DNA from: Acetobacter indonesiensis
GTDB lineage: Bacteria; Pseudomonadota; Alphaproteobacteria; Acetobacterales; Acetobacteraceae
Assembly (NCBI RefSeq): GCF_000963945.1
Contig: NZ_BAMW01000045.1
Location: 186,001-250,000, forward strand
DNA length: 64,000 nt
Reading direction: 5' to 3'
Shown here: one piece after another, positions 9,227-18,260 of the stretch
Layout: each line of letters opens with the position of its first letter
Position numbering within the stretch: the stretch's first letter is position 1
The notes under the pieces: generated by a model
Databases searched by the model: none
Told to the model about the DNA's origin: nothing
What the model saw: only the letters and a program-made list of their open reading frames with translations
Translations under genes and position numbers: made by a program

Positions 9227-10582
9227 ATGACTTTACCCTCTCCTGAATTTCAGAACGCACTGCGTAGGCCTGTTCTGGTCGAAGCGCGGCATGTGTCCCA
9301 AGCCTATCACAAGGACAGCGCTGTCGATCTACAAGTTCTGGATGACGTTAATTTCTCCATTCATGCAGGCGAAATTGTTGGGCTGCTTGGTCGTTCCGGG
9401 TCGGGAAAATCGACATTACTTCGCATTCTGGCGGGCTTATTGTCGCCAACATCTGGCGAAGTCGTGTGGAAAGATCACCCTATTGAAGGGCCACAATCCG
9501 GCATTGCCATGGTCTTTCAGTCTTTCGCTCTTTTCCCATGGATGACCGTTGAAGAAAATGTGGCTCTGGGATTGGATGCTAAAGGTATTCAGGGTCAGGA
9601 ACGTGATCGTCTAGTAGAAAATGCGATCAACCTGATTGGTTTGGGGGGGTACGAAAACGCGTGGCCGAAAGAACTGTCAGGCGGTATGCAACAGCGCGTC
9701 GGGTTGGCCCGAGCCCTAGTTGTACAACCTGATCTTTTGTTAATGGATGAACCGTTTTCTGCTTTGGATGTACTGACCGCTGAAAATCTACGCACTGATT
9801 TGGTTGAGTTGTGGTCAGAAAAGAAGCTACCTGTTCAGGGTATGCTGGTGGTGACGCATAATATTGAAGAAGCCGTCTTGATCTGCGATCGAATCATGAT
9901 TTTTTCTTCTAATCCGGGCCGTATAGCCCATAACCTGACCGTACCGTTCGCTCATCCGCGCAATCGTGAAGATTTAGCCTTCCGTCAGTTTGTGGATCAA
10001 ATCTACGCCCTTATGACGCAGAGGGCTCCGATAGTTTCTGAAGCAGATATGGCAATTGGTGTGAAACAGTCTAATTCCGGCACACCAGCTTTTATGGCGC
10101 TTCCCTCGGTTTCCATCACCATGATGATTGGCATGATGGAAGCACTTGCTGCGCCGCCATTAAATGGGCGCGCAGATCTGCCTATGTTGGCTGAAAAATT
10201 GCAGCTTGAGTTAGATGATCTCTTCCCACTGGGAGAGTCATTGGAGCTTTTGCGGCTGGCTGAGCTAGAAGATGGGGACATCATTCTAACCAATGAAGGT
10301 GTGCATTTCGTATTAAGTGACATGGATGAGCGTAAGGCGATTATGGGGCATGCGCTCATCCATAATGTGCCTTTGGTCAAAATGATCCGGAATGTGCTGG
10401 ACGAGCGCCCGACTCATAGTACGTCAGCCGAACGATTTCGTGATGAAATGGGGGCAACTATGTCCCCCGATTATGCACGTCAAACGCTTCAGACAGTCGT
10501 TGGATGGGCCCGTTTTGCTGAACTGTTCGACTTTGATGAAGAAGGAGATCGCTTCTATCTTGAAGAAGATAATGCAGAATAA
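9227..10582 (+). CDS. ABC transporter ATP-binding protein, NitT/TauT type with AAA-associated C-terminal domain
   Basis: This is the ATPase partner of the fused permease. The first about 260 residues form a normal ABC domain: Walker A GRSGSGKST (55-63), Q-loop VFQSFALFPW, signature LSGGMQQR, Walker B LLLMDEPFSALD and the switch His in VVTHN. The remaining about 190 residues match the accessory C-terminal domain found on some nitrate/sulfonate-type ATPases (AAA_assoc_C family). That domain is thought to be regulatory, and its ligand is not known to me. At 451 residues it is longer than plain ATPases (about 250-270). It ends 9 bases before the convergent msrA stop. Confidence 0.88.
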   Translation: MTLPSPEFQNALRRPVLVEARHVSQAYHKDSAVDLQVLDDVNFSIHAGEIVGLLGRSGSGKSTLLRILAGLLSPTSGEVVWKDHPIEGPQSGIAMVFQSFALFPWMTVEENVALGLDAKGIQGQERDRLVENAINLIGLGGYENAWPKELSGGMQQRVGLARALVVQPDLLLMDEPFSALDVLTAENLRTDLVELWSEKKLPVQGMLVVTHNIEEAVLICDRIMIFSSNPGRIAHNLTVPFAHPRNREDLAFRQFVDQIYALMTQRAPIVSEADMAIGVKQSNSGTPAFMALPSVSITMMIGMMEALAAPPLNGRADLPMLAEKLQLELDDLFPLGESLELLRLAELEDGDIILTNEGVHFVLSDMDERKAIMGHALIHNVPLVKMIRNVLDERPTHSTSAERFRDEMGATMSPDYARQTLQTVVGWARFAELFDFDEEGDRFYLEEDNAE

Positions 10583-10591
10583 AGCGAATTT

Positions 10592-11125
10592 CTACGCTGC
10601 ATAACGATCGGAGAAAAGCTTACGCATTTTTGCAACTTTTGGTGCAATGACAGCAGTGCAGTAACCCGTATTGGGGTTAAGCTCATAATAGTTATGATGC
10701 ATTTGCTCTGCTGACCAAAATGCTGATAGCGGAGCAATTTCAGTAACTAATTTTCCATCCCATATATTGGCAGTTTCGATTTCTGACTTTACCTGAAGAG
10801 CGGCTGTTTTTTGCTGCCCATTCTCGTAAAAAATGACAGAACGATATTGTGTTCCAACGTCATTGCCTTGCCGATTGAGTGTTGTTGGATCATGCAAGGT
10901 AAAGAAAATTCTGAGAAGATCCTGATAGCTTATTACAGTAGGGTCGAAAGTGATCTGAACAACCTCGGCATGACCCGTATCACCTGAGCAAACCTGTTTG
11001 TAAGTCGGGTTTTCTGTATGGCCACCGGCATATCCTGGGACCATGGACAGGATTCCCTTCATGCCTTTTAAGGCTGCCTCCACGCACCAGAAGCATCCGC
11101 CACCAATGACTGCAACTTCGGACAT
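10592..11125 (-). CDS. msrA: Peptide-methionine (S)-S-oxide reductase MsrA
   Basis: MsrA reduces methionine-S-sulfoxide in proteins and free methionine with thioredoxin as electron donor. The 177-residue product has the active-site motif GGCFWC with catalytic Cys11, then the conserved GYAGGHTENPTYKQVCSGDTGHAE and FFTLHDPTTLNRQGNDVGTQYRS stretches. The C-terminal part has QMHHNYYELNPNTGYC, whose Cys could serve as the resolving residue. It is a single gene between valS (80 bases upstream) and the convergent ABC ATPase, with a good GGAGAAGAA ribosome-binding stretch before the ATG. Confidence 0.96.
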   Translation of the reverse strand: MSEVAVIGGGCFWCVEAALKGMKGILSMVPGYAGGHTENPTYKQVCSGDTGHAEVVQITFDPTVISYQDLLRIFFTLHDPTTLNRQGNDVGTQYRSVIFYENGQQKTAALQVKSEIETANIWDGKLVTEIAPLSAFWSAEQMHHNYYELNPNTGYCTAVIAPKVAKMRKLFSDRYAA

Positions 11126-11167
11126 TTTTCTTCTCCTGAAAGGTTAAAATCTCTTGCTGCGTGGTTG

Positions 11168-11194
11168 GCCGGAGCAAACTTACGCTACTCCGGC
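11168..11194 (-). terminator. Hairpin between valS and msrA
   Basis: A 7-base GC-rich inverted repeat, GCCGGAG/CTCCGGC, encloses a 13-base loop just beyond the valS stop. On the minus strand it has no T-run after the stem, whereas on the plus strand it is followed by AAAATAATTTTTT. It may stop or stabilise valS mRNA ends, but it is not a classical terminator in the valS direction. Confidence 0.35.
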
Positions 11195-11205
11195 AAAATA
11201 ATTTT

Positions 11206-13902
11206 TTAGCCTATCCGGGCAAGAGCTGCTTTCAATCGCTGACATTCCCCTTGCTGTGCCGTCAGGCGCTCATGCATCTCTTGCACGATTTCTGGTTTTG
11301 CGCGGGCAACAAAGTTTTCGTTCGACAGTTTTTTCTCTGTCTTGCTTACCTCATCTTCTGCTTTTGCTAAGTCTTTTTTCAGGCGATCCTGTTCTGCTTG
11401 AATGTCAATCAAACCTTCAAGCGGAATAATGACAGTTGCCTCATCAACCACAACCTGCGCGGAACCGCGAGGAACATCCCCTTCTAGTGCAGCAATATGA
11501 GACACACGCGCCATTCGGCCGATTGCCTCTTTCCAATTTTCCGCACGAGCAACTGTTTCAGGCGTAGCATCTTTCAGAAAAACGGGAGCCATTTGTGAAG
11601 GTGGTACGTTCATTTCTGAACGAACTGCCCGAATTTCCGAAATCAAACGAATAATCTGATCACATTCAGAACGTGCAGAAGATGCGTCAGCCAGGTTAAC
11701 GGGGGTAGGCCATGTTTCGTTAATCAGGCTTCCTTCCGGTCCATAGCCAAAAGCATGCCACAGATCATCCGTCACAAACGGCATGACAGGCTGCAAGAGC
11801 CGTAGAATGACACCTAGAATATAGGCCGCCACCCCACGGATTTCCGCAGATTCTTCGGTATTGCTTGAAGCGAATACGGGTTTGGCGAATTCCAAGAACC
11901 AGTCACAGAAGCGATTCCACACAAACCGATAGCAAGTCAGTGCATAATCGTCGAAACGGTAAACTTCTAACGCGTTCGTTGCTTCCTGAATAGCGACAGA
12001 CGCTTCCCCAATAATCCATCGGCCCAAGGCTGATTTCACGGTTGTTGGGTCAAAATCTTGCTGGGCTTTTACACCGTTCATTTCGCAAAAACGTGCAGCA
12101 TTCCAGATTTTCGTAACGAATGCCCGGTAGTCTTCAACCTTTTTACGGCCGAGTTTGACGTCTCTTCCAATCCCTGTCAGTGCGCAAATGGTGAAACGCA
12201 TAGCGTCCGCCCCATAGGCATCAATCAGTTCAAGCGGATCAATACCATTTCCTTTGCTCTTGGACATTTTCTGTCCACGTTCATCGCGGACCAATCCATG
12301 AATGAAAACATGCCGAAACGGCACATCTTTCATGAAATGCTGGCCCATCATAACCATCCGGGCAACCCAGAAAAAAATGATATCAAACCCTGTGACCAGC
12401 ACATCGGTGGGATAGTATCGGTCAAGCTCTGGTGTTTTGTCTGGCCATCCCAACGTTGAGAATGGCCACAGGCCAGATGAAAACCACGTATCAAGAACGT
12501 CTTCGTCTTGAGTGAGTTGTTCCAGCTTCCCGTAATGTTTTTCGGCCTGTTGTTGAGCGTCTTCTTCATCGTGCGCAACAAACACATGACCATCGGGCCC
12601 ATACCACGCAGGAATGCGGTGCCCCCACCATAACTGGCGGGAAATGCACCACGGTTGAATATCTCGCATCCATGCAAAAAACGTATTTTCCCACTGCTTG
12701 GGAACAAACGTTATTTTACCGCTGGTGACAGCTTCCACCGCTGGGCCTGCCAGTTTCCCTGCATCACAATACCATTGCGTTGTAAGCCGAGGTTCAATGA
12801 CAGCTCCCCCACGTTCAGCATGAGGTACCTGATGGCGATGAGGTTCTATTTTTTCCAGATATCCGAGGGCTTCGAGTTCGGAAACAACTGCTTTCCGAGC
12901 ATCTTCGCGTGACAGGCCGCCAAGGGACTTCACAAATTCTGGATAAGCCACCCCTTCAACGGCGACAAGTTCCCCTTGAACGTCGTCCAATGTAATGCGG
13001 GCTTCTTCATCAAGCACGGACAGCATTGGTAAGTTATGTCTGCGGCCAACTTCAAAATCGTTAAAGTCGTGTGCAGGAGTGATTTTAACTGCACCAGTGC
13101 CTTTTTCTGGGTCTGAATAAGAGTCTGCAACAATAGGAATCAGGCGGCCTGTCAGAGGAAGACGAACTGATTTACCAATAAGCCTCGAATAACGCTCGTC
13201 ATCCGGATTTACCGCGACGGCAACGTCCCCCAGCATTGTTTCTGGACGCGTAGTGGCAACCGTAATGCTGGCGTCATCCATCCCATCTATAGGATAACGA
13301 ATATACCACAGGCTGCCTGATACATCTTTACTTTCAACTTCAAGGTCGGAAATGGCCGATCTGAAAACAGGATCCCAGTTTACCAAGCGGCGATCACGAT
13401 AGATCAAGCCTTCTTGATAAAGGGTTACAAAGACTTCCCTTACAGCCTTTGAAAGCCCTTCATCCATAGTGAAACGCTCACGCGGCCAGTCAAGGGAGGC
13501 GCCCAAGCGACGCAACTGACGGGTAATTTCACCACCTGACTCTTCTTTCCATTGCCAGACCCGTTTTGTAAATGCGTCTCGGCCTAGTTCCTGCCGTGTT
13601 ACGTTCTCTTTGGTCAGAGCACGTTCCACAACCATTTGCGTAGCGATGCCAGCATGGTCAGTACCGGGTTGCCAAAGAGTGTCGAAACCGAGCATTCTTT
13701 TCCAACGTACTAAGGTGTCCTGCAGCGTCATGGTCAATGCATGACCCATATGAAGCGTACCGGTTACGTTAGGCGGCGGGATCATGATGGTGAAAGGTTT
13801 TTTCCCACTTTCAGGCTGAGCTGAAAAAGCGCGCTGGCTTTCCCACAGGGCATAAAGGCGCTTTTCAGTTTCAGCAGGTTCAAAAGTCTTATTCAGCATC
13901 AT
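11206..13902 (-). CDS. valS: Valine--tRNA ligase
   Basis: This class I aminoacyl-tRNA synthetase charges tRNA-Val and edits mischarged threonine. The product is about 898 residues. It has the HIGH-like motif in PPPNVTGTLHMGHAL near residue 43, the CP1 editing domain, and KMSKSKGNGIDP as the KMSKS loop. After the anticodon-binding domain comes a C-terminal coiled coil (about 835-895, rich in Lys, Glu and Ala). The frame is open to a TTG at 13908; ATGs at 13902 and 13899 follow a GGTTGGAT sequence, and 13902 is chosen. Upstream is the popZ-like gene on the same strand, a neighbourhood I recall from other alphaproteobacteria. Confidence 0.97.
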   Translation of the reverse strand: MMLNKTFEPAETEKRLYALWESQRAFSAQPESGKKPFTIMIPPPNVTGTLHMGHALTMTLQDTLVRWKRMLGFDTLWQPGTDHAGIATQMVVERALTKENVTRQELGRDAFTKRVWQWKEESGGEITRQLRRLGASLDWPRERFTMDEGLSKAVREVFVTLYQEGLIYRDRRLVNWDPVFRSAISDLEVESKDVSGSLWYIRYPIDGMDDASITVATTRPETMLGDVAVAVNPDDERYSRLIGKSVRLPLTGRLIPIVADSYSDPEKGTGAVKITPAHDFNDFEVGRRHNLPMLSVLDEEARITLDDVQGELVAVEGVAYPEFVKSLGGLSREDARKAVVSELEALGYLEKIEPHRHQVPHAERGGAVIEPRLTTQWYCDAGKLAGPAVEAVTSGKITFVPKQWENTFFAWMRDIQPWCISRQLWWGHRIPAWYGPDGHVFVAHDEEDAQQQAEKHYGKLEQLTQDEDVLDTWFSSGLWPFSTLGWPDKTPELDRYYPTDVLVTGFDIIFFWVARMVMMGQHFMKDVPFRHVFIHGLVRDERGQKMSKSKGNGIDPLELIDAYGADAMRFTICALTGIGRDVKLGRKKVEDYRAFVTKIWNAARFCEMNGVKAQQDFDPTTVKSALGRWIIGEASVAIQEATNALEVYRFDDYALTCYRFVWNRFCDWFLEFAKPVFASSNTEESAEIRGVAAYILGVILRLLQPVMPFVTDDLWHAFGYGPEGSLINETWPTPVNLADASSARSECDQIIRLISEIRAVRSEMNVPPSQMAPVFLKDATPETVARAENWKEAIGRMARVSHIAALEGDVPRGSAQVVVDEATVIIPLEGLIDIQAEQDRLKKDLAKAEDEVSKTEKKLSNENFVARAKPEIVQEMHERLTAQQGECQRLKAALARIG

Positions 13903-14049
13903 ATCCAACCAGATAACGTAAAAAAGGCGGAAGGCATGCTATGCCCCCGCCCCAGCAGAGTCGAACAACCCTGCCTTGCATGCAGGAAATACAGGATCAC
14001 TCTCTCCTTCCCAACTACCAGGATAATCAGGAAGGAAAAGATGAGAGGC

Positions 14050-14763
14050 TTAAAGGCCGCGTTGTGTAAGCCGCTCAACTTCCTTACGGACAGACGCCTG
14101 CACAATGCTGGCAAGGTTCGCATCCAGCCATTTTTTCAGGAAAACGCGGACTTCCTGACGCACAATATCTTCAACGGTCAGAGAACCTTCATGTGTGATA
14201 GCCACTTTTCTCTCCTCATGCTCTCTCAGGTATTTTTCCTGAAGGGTTTTCTGCAGAACGGCAAATGAATTTCCGGTGTCGGAGATTGTCTCGTCATTCA
14301 GCGGGATAGGCAGGGAACCGGACATGTTTTGAGCCTTTTCAATCAGTTCAATTTGTCTGAGGTCAGTAACAGACAGAACCTCGTTGTCATCGGCATGTTC
14401 TGACAAAGAGAGGGACGACAAGCCCCTGCCCCCATCAACACCTGCGGTTCCATCCAGGCCATCTGCATGACTGTCATGCTCATGATTTATTGACCCTGAA
14501 CCGGCTTGCTGTCCAGCCCGAGTTTTATCGTCTGTAATAGCAAACGATATTTTCTGACTTTCCTGCGATGATGCGGTGTCCATCATTGCAGGAGAGAGAA
14601 CTAAAACCGCATCATCTTCTTCAGGGGCGTCTGGCTCAGTCGTATGTTTCTTTTTATCGGGCAGTGATGAAGCCGGTTGCTCATTTTGTAGAATCTGCCT
14701 GATTGAAGACAGCACATCGGCAACTGATCGATCGCTACCGTCAGGGCTTTGAGATGATGCCAT
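14050..14763 (-). CDS. DUF2497 / PopZ-like polar organising protein
   Basis: The 237-residue protein has the three-part layout of DUF2497/PopZ proteins. A short N-terminal helix (SVADVLSSIRQILQ, about 13-26) comes first. Then comes a long acidic, low-complexity middle rich in Asp, Ser, Glu and Gly. Last is a conserved C-terminal helical block (TVEDIVRQEVRVFLKKWLDANL... to VERLTQRGL) used for self-assembly. In Caulobacter PopZ forms a polar matrix that anchors the chromosome origin through ParB; whether this protein does the same is inferred from family and layout. It lies between tolC (33 bases upstream) and valS. A TTG three bases before the ATG at 14763 could also serve as start. Confidence 0.8.
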   Translation of the reverse strand: MASSQSPDGSDRSVADVLSSIRQILQNEQPASSLPDKKKHTTEPDAPEEDDAVLVLSPAMMDTASSQESQKISFAITDDKTRAGQQAGSGSINHEHDSHADGLDGTAGVDGGRGLSSLSLSEHADDNEVLSVTDLRQIELIEKAQNMSGSLPIPLNDETISDTGNSFAVLQKTLQEKYLREHEERKVAITHEGSLTVEDIVRQEVRVFLKKWLDANLASIVQASVRKEVERLTQRGL

Positions 14764-14796
14764 CAAGAAAATTCCTGTAAAAACAGCGTCAAAAAA

Positions 14797-16230
14797 TTAT
14801 CGACCCGGTTGATTGGTCGCGTAATCGTTTATACCCCATAGCCGGTCTTTCACAGCCTGATAATAAGCTTTGTCGTCATAAAGGGGAACATTAAGTTTGA
14901 GATCAGCAGCCGTCAGCCGCCCTACAGCCGATGCCACGTTGTAGGATGCCAGAACCATGTTACTAAGGCTTTGAACAAGCGCAACTTGAGCCTGGAGTAA
15001 CGTCTCTTGCTGCTGCAGGACTTCTAGAGTCGTGCTGGTACCTACAATTGCTTGTCGCTCAACCCCATCCAGCGCGATGGTGCCTGCTCTGATAGCAGCG
15101 CGATTGCTGGATATTGCGGCTTGATAGGAAACCAACTTCTGCCAGTTTGAAACCGCGTCCTGCGCGGCTGTGCGTCGTTGAATATCAACCTGCCGGTGGG
15201 CAACTTGGACTTGCTGCTTGGCTTGCCTTACCGCTGCATATTCAGAGCCGCCCTGATAAACGGGAATGTTGAAGTTCAACATTGCATATTTATTTTCGTC
15301 GATCTGGTGATTTAGGCTCTGGTTGATTTGCCGGGTATAGGCGGCTGTCGCAGAAATTTTTGGCATGATGGCTGCAATTGCTACCGATACAGCATCTTTT
15401 TGCGAGGACTCAGTAAATAGGGCGTTAATGACGTCAGGGTTATTTCGAACAGCCATAGCTGCAGCAGTTTGTTCGTTTTTAACAGGAAGAACAAGAGGTT
15501 GCGGCGGAACAAGATTTGGTGGTGGGGCCATGCCCACAATTTGCATGTAGGTAGCCTGTGCCGTCTGCAATGTCCCTTCAGACTGCTGTCTTGCGGCCTT
15601 CGCCGTGGCGTAAGCTGATTCTGCCTGAGCAACGTCTGTACGCGTGATTTCGCCTACCCGGAAACGTTCATTGGTAGCGCGCAACTGCTGCTGCAGAACG
15701 CGTTCGTTATTAATGTTCAACTGTAGGAGTTGTTCATCCTCAATCACGCTGACGTAGGCGTTCACCACATTCTTGAAAACTTGCTGCTCAACAGAGATCA
15801 GGTTTGCGCGGGCTGCCATCACCTTATTGACAGCTTGGTGAGTTGAGGCAGTTGTTTTCCCCCCTGTATAAAGGGGCTGGTTAATAGTTACACCCGCAGT
15901 GTAACCGGGTGTATCATATTTTCTAAGATAGCCAGGTTGGTCAGCAGTGCCCTGATAATCATTAACCCCCTTATAGTAACTAAGGCCTACGTTCCCTGTT
16001 ACAGTGGGGCGCCAGCCAGCCAAGGCTGTAGGCACTTGCTCGTCCGTTGCTCTCAGCGTGGCCCGAGCCTGCTGTAAAGTGGGATTGGTCAGATATGCAG
16101 ACGCCAGAGCCTCTTGCAGGGTATGCGGTATAAAAGTCGGAGATCCACTGCCGTCATATTTCTGAGCCCAAGCTGTAGAACTGCATAGCAGGGCTGTCAG
16201 TCCTATGCTCACGCCGCAAATACGCTTCAT
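14797..16230 (-). CDS. tolC: TolC-family outer membrane efflux protein
   Basis: TolC proteins form trimeric outer-membrane channels with a long periplasmic barrel, used by type I secretion and RND or MFS efflux systems. The 477-residue protein starts with a signal peptide (MKRICGVSIGLTALLCSSTAWA, cut after about residue 22). It has two repeated OEP units, each with long helices rich in Ala, Gln and Thr. The stretch TPGYTAGVTINQPLYTGGKT in the first and NFNIPVYQGGSEYAAVRQAK in the second are typical strand-helix turns. A clear AGGAG precedes the ATG. No pump or secretion ABC gene is adjacent, so the partner is unknown. Confidence 0.93.
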   Translation of the reverse strand: MKRICGVSIGLTALLCSSTAWAQKYDGSGSPTFIPHTLQEALASAYLTNPTLQQARATLRATDEQVPTALAGWRPTVTGNVGLSYYKGVNDYQGTADQPGYLRKYDTPGYTAGVTINQPLYTGGKTTASTHQAVNKVMAARANLISVEQQVFKNVVNAYVSVIEDEQLLQLNINNERVLQQQLRATNERFRVGEITRTDVAQAESAYATAKAARQQSEGTLQTAQATYMQIVGMAPPPNLVPPQPLVLPVKNEQTAAAMAVRNNPDVINALFTESSQKDAVSVAIAAIMPKISATAAYTRQINQSLNHQIDENKYAMLNFNIPVYQGGSEYAAVRQAKQQVQVAHRQVDIQRRTAAQDAVSNWQKLVSYQAAISSNRAAIRAGTIALDGVERQAIVGTSTTLEVLQQQETLLQAQVALVQSLSNMVLASYNVASAVGRLTAADLKLNVPLYDDKAYYQAVKDRLWGINDYATNQPGR

Positions 16231-16348
16231 GTGCGTCTCCTACTCAAATTACGCATCGTTTTTTAACCATGCACTACATGGCACGATGTGCTGTCTATTT
16301 CTATCATTATTCACGTTAAGGAAATACGAAACAGGTTTGCTGAAAAAA

Positions 16349-17065
16349 TTAAAGTTTGAAATCATTAATTTGTTCGAAATTCGGCAATAAAGGTAGTGAG
16401 CAATCAAACAAATTTAATATAGAAAACACATCAATATTATTAAGATCAAGGGTGGCCAGAAAAGCTTTCCCTGTTGACGCTTGTATTGTCATTACACCTG
16501 CAAGCTGTCCATTTTTGCTTAATTGATGGATACAGAAATTGGGAATTTGATTAATCCCACCTTCAAAATAAATCAGATCAAAAGGAGCTGAACTTTCTGC
16601 TCCATCGTTTAAATCATTCTCTAGCCATTTTACTAATGGGGCATGGCGTGAACAGAACGACTTACCCATTTTGGAAATGCGACTATTGTTTTCCAAGGCA
16701 ACCACTTGAGCACCAAGCTGTTGAAAGATGGCTGCTGAATAACCGGTAGCGGCCCCTACAACCAATATTTTTTTTGATAGCACCGGCAGGCATGCTTGTA
16801 TGATCCGAGCAGTCAAGAGTGGCTGCGGCAAAAACCGGTTATCACCAAGTGGGATGGTGATGTCGGCATAGGCTGTAGAGCGTTGATTTAAAGGAATACA
16901 TTCTTCCCTAGGAAGGGTGCGCATAATCTGTAAAAGTTGCGGGTCTGTGATTTCGGAAGGGCGAAGCTGATCATCAACCATGTAATTGCGTGCTTGTCGC
17001 AGGTCGGTCTCTTGGTAAGCATTCCGGCGATCCAAAAGGTCAGAATTCAACTGTTCTAAATTCAT
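16349..17065 (-). CDS. Protein-L-isoaspartate O-methyltransferase-like protein
   Basis: The 238-residue product resembles PIMT proteins: ARNYMVDDQLRPSEITDPQLL, then LPREECIPLNQRS, then the SAM-binding motif ILVVGAATGYSAAIFQQLG near 100-118. The active-site loop of true PIMTs (GQTISQP) is replaced by GDNRFLPQP at 74-82. This variant form is, as I recall, common in alphaproteobacterial homologues next to tolC, and its activity on isoaspartate is doubtful. The frame is open to 17284, but that runs through the tRNA-Cys gene. The ATG at 17065 has GGAG five bases upstream. The gene is more AT-rich than its neighbours. Confidence 0.75.
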   Translation of the reverse strand: MNLEQLNSDLLDRRNAYQETDLRQARNYMVDDQLRPSEITDPQLLQIMRTLPREECIPLNQRSTAYADITIPLGDNRFLPQPLLTARIIQACLPVLSKKILVVGAATGYSAAIFQQLGAQVVALENNSRISKMGKSFCSRHAPLVKWLENDLNDGAESSAPFDLIYFEGGINQIPNFCIHQLSKNGQLAGVMTIQASTGKAFLATLDLNNIDVFSILNLFDCSLPLLPNFEQINDFKL

Positions 17066-17166
17066 ATTCTCCAAGCCTGCCTTCGTTCCGAGCCGTTGTA
17101 AAAGTAGCTTCATACTGCCTTTGCCGCTTTTGCCAGAATTAGGTGCAAGACACATCACACAACGTC

Positions 17167-17195
17167 TTGACCAACCCCTAAAGAGACGGCATAAG
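17167..17195 (+). promoter_or_regulatory. Likely sigma-70 promoter of tRNA-Cys
   Basis: A -35-like TTGACC (17167-17172) and a -10-like CATAAG (17190-17195) are 17 bases apart. The tRNA begins 15 bases after the -10. The spacing and match (5 of 6 and 4 of 6) are good for a housekeeping promoter. Confidence 0.5.
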
Positions 17196-17209
17196 CTGCT
17201 CATCCCACC

Positions 17210-17283
17210 GGTCCGGTGGCAGAATGGTGATGTAGCGGACTGCAAATCCGCGTACGTGGGTTCGATTCCCGCCCGGACCTCCA
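17210..17283 (+). tRNA. tRNA-Cys (anticodon GCA)
   Basis: The 74-base gene folds into a complete cloverleaf. The acceptor stem is GGTCCGG/CCGGACC and the anticodon stem GCGGA/TCCGC with loop CTGCAAA (anticodon GCA). The T-arm has GGTTCGATTCC, the discriminator is T, and an encoded CCA follows. The sequence from the D-arm through the anticodon stem (ATGTAGCGGA) is that of bacterial tRNA-Cys. It stands alone, with its own promoter and a following hairpin. Confidence 0.96.
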
Positions 17284-17347
17284 AATCTCCTAAAAATTAA
17301 ATCTTTACAGTGTCTTTTGACGCTAACCTATTCTGTAATGAAAATTT

Positions 17348-17392
17348 CAGAAAGCAGTGACTTAAGATGTATGCTTAAATCACTGCTTTCTG
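17348..17392. terminator. Bidirectional terminator between tRNA-Cys and the SDR gene
   Basis: A long inverted repeat begins CAGAAAGCAGTGA and ends TCACTGCTTTCTG, extended inward by TTAAG/CTTAA with one C-A mismatch, around a 7-base loop. On the plus strand it is followed by ATTGCTATTTTTG; on the minus strand by AAATTTTC. It lies 4 bases beyond the SDR stop and 64 bases beyond the tRNA, so it can serve both. Confidence 0.8.
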
Positions 17393-17396
17393 ATTG

Positions 17397-18188
17397 CTAT
17401 TTTTGTTTTGCGTCGATTTTGCTCAAGATAGCTTCTCTCGCGATGCGTGGGAGTAGTCTTTCCCAGACACGAAGAGCGCGGAATGGCCAAGGAAAAATAT
17501 ATTCCCGTTTGTTCTTCGCGATAGCGGTCATTATCAGTCGGGCCGCCTTCTCAGCCGGAACAAGAAATGGACGATCTCCTTCCAGGCGTTGACTCATAGG
17601 TGTATCAACAAAGCCTGGTGCTATCAGCGTTACCTGAATATTTTTTGGGCCCCATCCAAGTCGTGCCGCCTCGGCAAAGCGGGCGAGACCTGCTTTCGAG
17701 CTACTGTAGGATGGCGCAAATGGGAGTTCATAATATCCTGCCACAGACCCGATAAAGCTGATTTTACCGTGTTCGCGCGGAATCATCCGCTCTGCTGCAG
17801 CCGTGGCGAGTGCTACTGGCGTGGCATAATTGACCTGCGCAAGCTTCAAAGCGCTTTCCGGTCGTTCTGTAGCGCATCCTTCAGGCTGGATGTCTGATAG
17901 CCCTGCGCCCAAAATAATGAGATCAAGGGGATATTGGGTATCATCTTCATGGAACGCAGCCAGTGCAGCCTCGCCGTCTGTCAAGTCAATCTGGCGTGGC
18001 AGCACAATGGCTCCCTTTGAACAGCAGAAGGTTGAGAGTTGTTGCAAGCGCTCGGTATTTCGACCCCACAATATGAGGATGCGACCAGGTTTTGCGTAGC
18101 GTTTGGCAAGTTCTGCTCCGATTCCGCCTGTGGCACCTGTAATTAGAATCGAACGGAGTTCTGACCTGCCGATAGAGACCTCGTTCAC
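17397..18188 (-). CDS. SDR family NAD(P)-dependent oxidoreductase
   Basis: This is a classical short-chain dehydrogenase/reductase of 263 residues. It has the Rossmann glycine motif TGATGGIG (18-25), the NAG-equivalent LGAGLSD, Ser148 in ISFIGSVAG, and the catalytic Tyr161 and Lys165 in SYSSSKAG. Arg44 in WGRNTERL after the second strand suggests NADP preference, which is an inference. The start is a GTG at 18188 with a strong AAAAGGGGGAA ribosome-binding site. It is divergent from the GNAT-like gene (72 bases apart). The substrate is unknown; similar proteins are often annotated as short-chain acyl or sugar reductases without proof. Confidence 0.85.
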   Translation of the reverse strand: MNEVSIGRSELRSILITGATGGIGAELAKRYAKPGRILILWGRNTERLQQLSTFCCSKGAIVLPRQIDLTDGEAALAAFHEDDTQYPLDLIILGAGLSDIQPEGCATERPESALKLAQVNYATPVALATAAAERMIPREHGKISFIGSVAGYYELPFAPSYSSSKAGLARFAEAARLGWGPKNIQVTLIAPGFVDTPMSQRLEGDRPFLVPAEKAARLIMTAIAKNKREYIFPWPFRALRVWERLLPRIAREAILSKIDAKQK

Positions 18189-18260
18189 ACTTCCCCCTTT
18201 TCCATTTGGTCGGAATGATGCATCACCATCCGGTTTGAAGGCGCAGTTTATGGAGCACCG

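Noticed and set aside
11168-11194. Strong terminator after valS
   Set aside because: The stem is good but lacks a T-run in the valS direction; kept only as a low-confidence hairpin.
17066-17284. N-terminal extension of the PIMT-like gene to 17284
   Set aside because: It would be translated through the tRNA-Cys gene; the ATG at 17065 has a ribosome-binding site and fits the family.
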